A DNA stretch of 64,000 nucleotides from Actinomadura violacea (GTDB lineage: Bacteria; Actinomycetota; Actinomycetes; Streptosporangiales; Streptosporangiaceae): contig NZ_JAGEPF010000033.1 in the NCBI RefSeq assembly GCF_017573465.1, forward strand, positions 61,904 through 125,903. The letters run 5' to 3'. The notes under the pieces were generated by a model. That model saw only the letters and a program-made list of their open reading frames with translations. It did not search any database and was not told the origin of the DNA. Below are positions 58,460-64,000 of this stretch, one piece after another; within the stretch, counting starts at the first letter, position 1, and each line of letters begins with the position of its first letter. The position numbers and the translations under genes were made by a program.

Positions 58460-59634
58460 GTGGCGGACTCTACCGCCGTCCGCTCCGCTCCGGCCGGGGC
58501 CAGCGGGACGCGCACCGCGAGCCGGAAGCCGCCGCTCTCGCGCGGGCCGGCCGCCACCGTCCCTGCCGCGTCCGCGACGCGCTCCGCCAGGCCCTCCAGG
58601 CCGTGCCCCGGGAGGTGCCCCTCGGGGGCCTCGCCGCGCCCGTCGTCGACGATCTCCAGGGTGGCCTCGCCGCGCTCCCGGGCGATGGTGATCGTGACGC
58701 GGCGGGCGCGGGCGTGCCGCACGATGTTGGTGACGCCCTCCCGGACGGCCCAGCCGAACAGCCCGTCGACCTGGTCGGGCAGCGGCGCCCCGGACGTCCG
58801 CACGGCGACCTCGACCTCGGCGGCCGACAGCACCGCGCGGGCGCCGTCCAGCTCCTCGGTGAGGTCGCGCCGCCGGTAGCCGGAGATCGCGGCGCGGACG
58901 TCGGCGAGGGACCGGCGCGCCACCGACTCGATGTCGGTGACCTCCGCCATCGCGCGGTCGGCGTCCCGCTCGCCGAGCCGCCGCGCCAGCTCCGCCTTCA
59001 GCACGATCAGCGACAGGCTGTGCCCGAGCAGGTCGTGCAGGTCGCGGGCGATGCGCAGCCGCTCGTCGGCGGCGGCGAGCCGGGCGACCTCGCCGCGCGC
59101 GTCGCGCAGCTGCTGGACGAGCGTGCGCGCGTGCCGGAACGCGACCATGAACAGCCCGAGCGACAGCGTGGTGAGCGCGATGGGCCACAGCGCGCCCGGC
59201 ACGCCGAGCAGCGGGCACTGCACCACGACGAGCGCCACGGTCCCGCCGACGCCCCACAGCACCCGGTTCATCGGCAGCGTCATGGCGAAGACCATCGACA
59301 GGTAGATCGGGGTGCCCAGCCATGCCGGGCCGAACGCGAACGGCAGCGCGGCGGCGAACACCGCGAACGCGGCGAGCAGGACGTACGTGCGGGTCCTGAC
59401 GGGTTCGAGCCAGCTCCGCAGGCTGAACGGCGTCGCGATGAAGAGCGCGATGAAGGCGATCAGCCCCGCGATGGCCAGTGCCATGCGGGCGGGGGAGTAG
59501 CCGGCGATGTCGAGGGTGACGGGAAGGAGGTAGATCAGTCCGGTGGAGGACCAGAACGCGCGCCGCCGCCGGGCCTTCCCGGCTTCGGCGTCGGCGTCGG
59601 CGCAGTCCCCGCCGTCGGGGAACCTCGTGGTCAT
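58456..59634 (-). CDS. DesK-like membrane sensor histidine kinase
   Basis: 392 aa from ATG 59634; the frame extends 25 codons to GTG 59709. Four to five membrane segments in residues ~25-150 (STGLIYLLPVTLDIAGYSPA, LAIAGLIAFIALFIATPF, VLLAAFAVFAAALPFAFG, VALVVVQCPLLGVPG). HisKA_3 with His in RIARDLHDLLGHSLSLIVLK and HATPase VREGVTNIVRHARARRV, DDGRGE, GHGLEGLAERV. Senses membrane state or lipid fluidity in DesK family; ligand here unknown. Confidence 0.92.
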   Translation of the reverse strand: MTTRFPDGGDCADADAEAGKARRRRAFWSSTGLIYLLPVTLDIAGYSPARMALAIAGLIAFIALFIATPFSLRSWLEPVRTRTYVLLAAFAVFAAALPFAFGPAWLGTPIYLSMVFAMTLPMNRVLWGVGGTVALVVVQCPLLGVPGALWPIALTTLSLGLFMVAFRHARTLVQQLRDARGEVARLAAADERLRIARDLHDLLGHSLSLIVLKAELARRLGERDADRAMAEVTDIESVARRSLADVRAAISGYRRRDLTEELDGARAVLSAAEVEVAVRTSGAPLPDQVDGLFGWAVREGVTNIVRHARARRVTITIARERGEATLEIVDDGRGEAPEGHLPGHGLEGLAERVADAAGTVAAGPRESGGFRLAVRVPLAPAGAERTAVESAT

Positions 59635-59818
59635 GGCGCTTGAATCGTATGCCGGTGGGCGGCCGGCGGCGTCGTGGATCTCCACGGCGGCGAGGGGGAT
59701 GGCGTCCACGCCGTCAACGGTACGAACGCGCAGGCCGGGGGGTTAGTGAGCGTTGTCGTGGGTCCGGGATGACTTTTGTCATGGTCGTCTTGCCCGTGCA
59801 TGGGGTCTGGCCTACCCG

Positions 59819-59849
59819 CGCTTTACATGTTACGAAGGTATGTAAAGCG
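59819..59849. promoter_or_regulatory. Dyad in the promoter region of the diiron protein
   Basis: CGCTTTACAT-(11 nt)-ATGTAAAGCG, perfect 10-bp arms. It lies 60 nt upstream of GTG 59909 and 110 nt upstream of the divergent kinase. A small ATGAC-TTTT-GTCAT repeat (59769-59782) is 37 nt upstream of it. Possible binding site for a TetR- or LuxR-type protein. Confidence 0.55.
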
Positions 59850-59908
59850 GTGGGCGGAGCACACCCGCGTCGCGACGCTGCGGCGCAACCCCCCGAGGAG
59901 GATCCCCC

Positions 59909-61012
59909 GTGAGTTCCTATGACCTCTACTCCACGCCCGTGCCCACGGAGACGTGGAACGTCCCGATGTCCGGCGACGCCCGGTTCACCTGGGAGTACGA
60001 CGAGGGCCGCGACCGGCTGCTGAGCCTGTACCAGAAGGGCAAGGACAAGCAGTGGGACGCGACGAAGCGCATCGACTGGGACCTGGAGGTCGATCCGGTC
60101 AACGTCGCCGGCCTGCCGGAGAACTTCAACCCCCTCATCGGCTCCGACATCTGGGACAAGATGTCCCAGAAGGAGCGTGACGAGTTCGGCCGGCACCAGG
60201 GGTCCTGGCTGTTCAGCCAGTTCCTGCACGGCGAGCAGGGAGCGCTGAACGTGTCGGCGCGCATCGTCCAGTCCGTGCCCGACCTCGACTCCAAGTTCTA
60301 CGCGGCGACGCAGACGATGGACGAGGCGCGGCACGTCGAGCTGTACGCCAAGTTCGTGCACGAGAAGATCGGGATGTACTACCCGATCAACCAGGACCTG
60401 GCGAAGCTGCTCGCCGAGTCGCTGGAGGACAGCCGCTGGGACCTGCCCTACCTCGGCATGCAGGTGCTCATCGAGGGCCTCGCCCTCGCCGCGTTCGGGC
60501 TGTACCGCGACATGTCGACGAATCCGCTGGTCAAGCAGCTGCTCGCGTACGTCATGCAGGACGAGGCGCGGCACGTCGCGTTCGGCCGGCTGGCGCTCAA
60601 GGACTACTACGCGCAGCTGACCGACAAGGAGCGGGCCGAGCGCGAGGAGTTCGTGGTCGAGGGCTGCTACCTGATGCGCGACCGGTTCAAGGGCCGCGAG
60701 GTGTTCGAGCAGATGAACATGCCGGTCGACAAATGCGTGGAATACGTCGACAACTCGGATATGTACACGCTCTATCAGTCGCTGCTCTTCAGCCGGATCG
60801 TCCCGTGCGTCCGGGACGTCGGCCTCTGGGGCGACAAGGTGAAGGCCGCCTACGCCGACATGGGCGTCCTCGACAATGCCAAGGCCGACCTCGAGGCGCT
60901 GATGCGGCAGGACGAGGAGATCGCCGAGAAGGTCGACGAGGAGAAGTACGCCGCCGAGCTGGCCGCGCGCAAGACCGAGGTCGACGACGCCATCGCCCTC
61001 GGCGCCGAATGA
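59909..61012 (+). CDS. Ferritin-like diiron protein (R2lox/toluene-monooxygenase-like)
   Basis: 367 aa from GTG 59909 with CCGAGGAGGA upstream. The four-helix bundle carries an intact diiron ligand set: Glu109 (LHGEQGA), Glu139 and His142 (DEARHVEL), Glu189 (IEGLALAAFG), Glu219 and His222 (DEARHVAFG). Cytosolic. Family includes R2-like oxidases and fatty acid desaturase-like proteins; substrate unknown. Terminator at 61064. Confidence 0.85.
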   Translation: MSSYDLYSTPVPTETWNVPMSGDARFTWEYDEGRDRLLSLYQKGKDKQWDATKRIDWDLEVDPVNVAGLPENFNPLIGSDIWDKMSQKERDEFGRHQGSWLFSQFLHGEQGALNVSARIVQSVPDLDSKFYAATQTMDEARHVELYAKFVHEKIGMYYPINQDLAKLLAESLEDSRWDLPYLGMQVLIEGLALAAFGLYRDMSTNPLVKQLLAYVMQDEARHVAFGRLALKDYYAQLTDKERAEREEFVVEGCYLMRDRFKGREVFEQMNMPVDKCVEYVDNSDMYTLYQSLLFSRIVPCVRDVGLWGDKVKAAYADMGVLDNAKADLEALMRQDEEIAEKVDEEKYAAELAARKTEVDDAIALGAE

Positions 61013-61063
61013 CCTGACGCGCGGCGCCGGACGGCGCCGCCGCCGTGGTGACGGCGGAAGGGA

Positions 61064-61093
61064 ACGCGGGGATGCCCAAGGGCGTCCCCGCGT
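61064..61093 (+). terminator. Terminator after the diiron gene
   Basis: A 14-bp stem (one G-U pair) from ACGCGGGGA...GCCC to GGGC...TCCCCGCGT with a 2-nt loop at 61064-61093, followed by CGCATTTCC. 50 nt downstream of the stop. Confidence 0.75.
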
Positions 61094-61259
61094 CGCATTT
61101 CCGTAGATCTTTACCGCCCTCCCCTGATCGATTTGTGTATTCGGCATGCGCGGCATCCGGGCTGTACTAACGTGCCCGCTCGACGGTGCGCCGGAAAACG
61201 AACGCCATGGGCGCACGCACACCGCGCAGAGTCGATCCGAGAATTTCGGGGGAAAAGAC

Positions 61260-62276
61260 ATGAACCGATCCGCCAGGAAACTGCTCGGCCTGTCGGCCGC
61301 GGCGCCGCTGGCCGCCGCGCTGACCCTGGCCGCGGCGCCGGCGAACGCCGTCCAGGGCCCGGCCGCCGACCTCGTCTACGGGACGGTCGGCCAGGTCGGC
61401 CCGGCGATGCCGCCGGTGGCGGTGCCCGCCCCGGTCTCGGACGCCGCGAGCCGCACCGCGGAGGCCGCGACCGGCACCGCCGACGGCGCGCTCGCCGCCG
61501 CGTCGCGGCCCGGCCGCGGCGCCGGCCTGGCCCCGCGGCTGCCCGTGTCCCGCACCGGGTCACGCACCGCGTCCGGCCCCGCCGCGGCCGCCGCACGCGC
61601 CTGCCGGCTCGACCCGATGAAGACCGTCGACGGCACCCGCGTCACGCGGCTGCTGCCGAGCCAGACGATGTCGCTGACGCCCGGCCGGGACGGCGCGCCG
61701 ATCTCCGCGCCGCGCAGCGGCGGCTGCCTGGGCGCGGCCGACCGCAGCGCCTCCGGGCCCGGTATCGCGTCCGGGCTGCCGGCGCCGGTCGGGGAGGCCG
61801 CCAAGGTGCCGGGACGGGTCGTCGGGCGCGTCACCTCCGTGCCGAAGCGGGTGGTCGGGAGCAAAGTCGGGAAGATGGGCGGCGGCGCGGTGGCGCTGCC
61901 GAACGCCCGGTCCGGCGCGCCGGGCGGCGGCCCGCTCGGCGACGCGGTGGCCCTCGGGCTGCCGGGCGACGCCTCCTCGCTGCGGTCCGCCGCGCCGATC
62001 TCGATGGTGTTCCCGGACGGCGCCGGGGCGCGGCGGTCCCGGCCGGCGCCGCAGAACCTCGTCGGTGAGGCGAACGACACGGTGAACCAGATGCACTCGC
62101 AGGTCGGCAGCGTCGTCAACGTGCTGAAGACGCGCGAGCGGCCGTCCGACACCGGGCGCGCGGGGGACGGCGGCCTGGTCGGCGGCGGCCTGCCGGCCGA
62201 CGGGCCGGCGGACGGGCTGGCGGACGGGCTGTCCGGGCCGCCGGTCTACCTGCCGAAGCTGCCGGCGGTGCGCTGA
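61260..62276 (+). CDS. Secreted Ala/Gly/Pro-rich protein, unknown function
   Basis: 338 aa from ATG 61260 with a GGGGGAAAAG box. Sec signal: SARKLLGLSAAAPLAAALTL ending ANA (~30). Mature chain is low-complexity (Ala, Pro, Gly, Arg, Ser) with a single Cys pair (RACRLD, GGCLGA). No domain recognised; likely a wall-associated or extracellular protein. The N-terminal extension to 61146 was rejected: no signal peptide there. Confidence 0.75.
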   Translation: MNRSARKLLGLSAAAPLAAALTLAAAPANAVQGPAADLVYGTVGQVGPAMPPVAVPAPVSDAASRTAEAATGTADGALAAASRPGRGAGLAPRLPVSRTGSRTASGPAAAAARACRLDPMKTVDGTRVTRLLPSQTMSLTPGRDGAPISAPRSGGCLGAADRSASGPGIASGLPAPVGEAAKVPGRVVGRVTSVPKRVVGSKVGKMGGGAVALPNARSGAPGGGPLGDAVALGLPGDASSLRSAAPISMVFPDGAGARRSRPAPQNLVGEANDTVNQMHSQVGSVVNVLKTRERPSDTGRAGDGGLVGGGLPADGPADGLADGLSGPPVYLPKLPAVR

Positions 62277-62302
62277 CCGCCGGTCCGGCGATTCACCCTC
62301 TT

Positions 62303-62348
62303 AACGGGGCGTTTCGGAGATGCCAGGTGCATCCCGGAACGCCCCGTT
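62303..62348 (+). terminator. Rho-independent terminator
   Basis: Eleven perfect pairs (AACGGGGCGTT at 62303-62313 with AACGCCCCGTT at 62338-62348) extended by a few more, followed by TTATTGCC with a T-run at 62347-62350. 26 nt after the secreted-protein stop. Confidence 0.85.
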
Positions 62349-62350
62349 TT

Positions 62351-62759
62351 ATTGCCAAACGAACGCTTGTTATATGTCCGAGATCACACCTTCCATGGCG
62401 AGTAAATTGGATCTTGAAATGCGCTCACCCAGCGAAGTGGATCAGCTTCACAGGGCAAAAAGAGAGGTGACAAACCCCACAAAGGCCGGGCCTGCGCTTG
62501 ATTCACTCCGGGCGCAACGTACGGTCAAGGACTTGTGCGGCGCTTTCGAGATCAAAAGTGAAGATGCATCGCAGCCGCACCTGCCGGACGCCGAAGCCGC
62601 GATGACGCGGCCGCGCTGAGCGAGAGCGCGGAGACGGGCACTGAAGCCCATTGGCGGCGCGGACCAGGGGGGACGAGGAGGTCGCCCCGGCGCGCTGCGA
62701 GAACGGCGCTGAGAAACGCCTGGGCGTCCGGGGTCCTGTTCCCTACCGAAGGATCCTTC
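62351..62759 (+). promoter_or_regulatory. Long 5' region of the RlpA-like gene
   Basis: About 400 bp. The first 220 bp (62351-62570) are markedly AT-richer than the rest of the window (AAAAAGAGAGGTGACAAACC and TCGAGATCAAAAGTGAAGAT), the rest is GC-rich and predicted to be structured (for example 62625-62720). A perfect palindrome CGAAGGATCCTTCG (62747-62760) covers the ribosome binding site. No riboswitch family could be assigned. Confidence 0.5.
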
Positions 62760-63407
62760 GTGGGCAACCCTGACGAACGACCCCGTCTTCACGCGCGCCT
62801 TCAGGCCCGTCTTCCGCGGCCGCGAAAGCGCACCCTTCTGATCTTCTCCGGCGTCGCCGCGGCCGTTCTCGCGGTCGGCGCGTTCGCCATCGCCGGCGGC
62901 GGAAAGGCCCCGGCCGACTCGGCCCAGGCCGCGCAGACCGCCCCGCAGGCGACCACCCCGGTCGCCGACCCGCCGCGGCCGGAGCCGTCCCGGGCCAGCC
63001 GCGGCGGGCCGCGCGACCCGGACCCGAAGCACAAGAAGAAGGCCGCGCCCACCAAGAAGGCCCGCCCGGCGGCAGCCGCCGAGCACAAGGCCAAGCCGAA
63101 GAAGAAGACCCGGGTGCTCCAGTCGGGCAGCTGCGAGGCGTCCTTCTACGGCGAGGGGCAGATGACCGCGAGCGGCGAGCCGTTCAACCCCGGCGCCCTC
63201 ACCGCGGCGCACAAGACGCTGCCGATGGGCTCCAAGGTCCGCGTGACCAACAAGAACAACGGCAAGTCGGTCGTCGTCCGCATCAACGACCGGGGCCCGT
63301 ACGCGGGCGGCCGCTGCCTGGACCTGTCCACCGCGGCCATGAAGAAGGTCGGCGGCACCGGCTCGGGCGTCATCCCGGTCCGCTACGAGGTCCTCTCCAA
63401 GGGCTGA
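62760..63407 (+). CDS. RlpA-like secreted double-psi beta-barrel protein
   Basis: 215 aa from GTG 62760 with GAAGGA upstream. Basic N-terminus then TM/signal segment LIFSGVAAAVLAVGAFAIA, a Lys/Ala/Pro linker (~45-115, including KHKKKAAPTKKARP), and a C-terminal DPBB domain: CEASFYGEGQMTASGEPFN, LTAAHKTLPMGSKVRVTNKN, VVVRINDRGPYAGGRCLDLS. RlpA-type enzymes cleave denuded glycan strands; the conserved Asp in INDRGPY is present. Acts in the cell wall. Confidence 0.92.
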   Translation: MGNPDERPRLHARLQARLPRPRKRTLLIFSGVAAAVLAVGAFAIAGGGKAPADSAQAAQTAPQATTPVADPPRPEPSRASRGGPRDPDPKHKKKAAPTKKARPAAAAEHKAKPKKKTRVLQSGSCEASFYGEGQMTASGEPFNPGALTAAHKTLPMGSKVRVTNKNNGKSVVVRINDRGPYAGGRCLDLSTAAMKKVGGTGSGVIPVRYEVLSKG

Positions 63408-63426
63408 GTCACACCGCACGGCACCA

Positions 63427-63465
63427 CCCGCCTCGCGGGCGGCTCGACACCGGCCGCGAGGCGGG
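63427..63465. terminator. Terminator between convergent genes
   Basis: CCCGCCTCGCGG (63427-63438) pairs with CCGCGAGGCGGG (63454-63465); followed by CTTTCGC. It lies between the RlpA-like gene and the converging hydrolase fragment. Confidence 0.75.
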
Positions 63466-63482
63466 CTTTCGCATGCGCCCGG

Positions 63483-64000
63483 TCAGCGGGCGGCGCGCGC
63501 GGGGGCCGGGTAGGGCGCGGTGTCGACGGCCGTCGTGTCGACGGGCGCGGCGTCTGCGGGCACAGCGTCGGGCTGCACGGCGTCGGTGGACACGGCGTCC
63601 TGCTCCGGGTCGGCGCGGACGTCCGCGAGCCGCTCCCGGAACCAGTCGGTGAGCAGGCCGTCGACCCGCACCGCGTCGGTGATCGGCGGCCGCGGCTCGG
63701 TGCCGGGCTCGGCGGCCAGCGCATGCCCCATCCGGAACGTCGCGGTCTCCACCGCGCCCGCGCCGCGCCGCTGCAGGACGTCGCGGAACGCGGTGACCTC
63801 GCCCGCCGGGACGACCCGGTCGCGGCCGCCGCCGACCAGCAGCAGCGGCACGTCCCGCGCGGCGATGTCGCCGGCGAGCGCACCGAGGTCGAGGCGGTCG
63901 GCGAGCTCCTGCGCCGGCCCGCTCCACGCCCGGTCGCGTCCCGCGCGGCGCTCCACCGCCCGCGCCGCCCGCGCCGGGGCGACGACGGGCGCGACGGCGG
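63483..64000 (-). CDS. Alpha/beta hydrolase, N-terminus beyond the window
   Basis: The minus-strand frame ending at 63483 is open to the window edge, at least 172 residues; a GTG at 63956 is only an internal codon. LGALAGDIAARDVPLLLVGG, GRDRVVPAGEVTAFRDVL and TATFRMGHALAAEPG match the C-terminal half of an alpha/beta hydrolase, with the Asp of GGRDRVVP and the His of RMGHALA as acid/base pair. The last ~40 residues are Ala/Asp/Pro-rich repeats (TDAVQPDAVPADAAPVDTT). Family subgroup cannot be fixed. Confidence 0.7.
   Translation of the reverse strand, partial: AVAPVVAPARAARAVERRAGRDRAWSGPAQELADRLDLGALAGDIAARDVPLLLVGGGRDRVVPAGEVTAFRDVLQRRGAGAVETATFRMGHALAAEPGTEPRPPITDAVRVDGLLTDWFRERLADVRADPEQDAVSTDAVQPDAVPADAAPVDTTAVDTAPYPAPARAAR

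Noticed and set aside
62320..62619. Plus-strand ORF of 99 aa
   Set aside because: It starts inside the stem of the terminator at 62303-62348, has poor codon bias and no ribosome binding site; treated as leader DNA.
62351..62759. c-di-AMP (ydaO) riboswitch before the RlpA-like gene
   Set aside because: Expected consensus blocks such as GGGGACCCA and GGGGTGAAT were not found.
1..64000. tRNA, rRNA or CRISPR arrays
   Set aside because: No TPsiC-type motifs in cloverleaf context, no rRNA sequence and no regular 25-40 bp repeat-spacer series were noticed.

Overview
The window is high-GC (roughly 70-75 %) actinobacterial chromosome. It shows strong third-position GC bias, frequent GTG starts, many ATGA/GTGA stop-start overlaps, DUF5753-type HTH/DUF397 gene pairs, an EphD-like hydrolase-SDR fusion, an RlpA-like secreted barrel and many one-component regulators. 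These suggest a filamentous actinomycete, perhaps Thermomonosporaceae (Actinomadura-like); the family assignment is inference. I see no tRNA or rRNA gene, CRISPR array, prophage or transposase. Content is mostly conserved housekeeping plus dispersed catabolic and regulatory genes, without a recognisable large biosynthetic cluster.

Layout. 1-7.1 kb: partial FUSC-type membrane protein, Cys-less isochorismatase-like hydrolase, VOC protein and TipAL-like MerR regulator, serB, a membrane Ser/Thr kinase, and a PCMT-like methyltransferase. 7.2-9.5 kb: a two-gene unit divergent from an HTH regulator that is followed by three tandem DUF397 genes. 9.4-14.4 kb: MarR with a small membrane protein, then an SDR-MFS-QueA-like operon. 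14.6-18.9 kb: GAF histidine kinase, NarL-type regulator, PP2C phosphatase, DUF2752 and RDD membrane proteins. 18.9-23.7 kb: hypothetical protein, orphan ABC ATPase, TSUP transporter, then a 1.6-kb island (82-aa protein and DUF2231-Rieske fusion) bracketed by large inverted repeats. 23.7-28.6 kb: molybdopterin oxidoreductase, NfeD-SPFH pair, CapA-like lipoprotein. 28.7-40.3 kb: MerR/GyrI operon, EphD-like fusion, AraC with flavin monooxygenase, MFS divergent from a GlxA-type regulator, EEP hydrolase, FAD oxidase divergent from a short ribbon-helix-helix gene plus VOC gene. 40.4-48.2 kb: secreted lipase, DUF202, sulfite-oxidase-like molybdoenzyme, DinB, secreted protein, GNAT with a possible leader peptide, methyltransferase, second Cys-less isochorismatase-like gene, twin small membrane proteins divergent from an OhrR-like MarR. 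48.2-64 kb: HxlR and SnoaL-like genes, large BTAD/AfsR-like regulator with FAD monooxygenase and hemerythrin protein, chorismate mutase and GH1 beta-glucosidase divergent from TetR, LURP-one-like protein, DesK-like two-component system, diiron ferritin-like protein, secreted Ala/Pro-rich protein, RlpA-like protein, and a partial alpha/beta hydrolase.

How genes work together. Many pairs follow regulator-plus-divergent-target logic: MarR/membrane protein, GlxA/MFS, RHH/FAD oxidase, OhrR-like/twin membrane proteins, TetR/GH1, MerR/GyrI. Dyads in several of these gaps support local autoregulation. The most unusual elements are non-coding: (i) a 62-64 bp inverted-repeat element present twice, 24.6 kb apart, with stop codons inside its arms; (ii) the inverted repeats that start exactly at the TAG stops of two genes and enclose the Rieske island; (iii) a 16-bp perfect palindrome in front of a 58-aa RHH gene; (iv) a 15-bp RNA hairpin spanning a MerR start codon.
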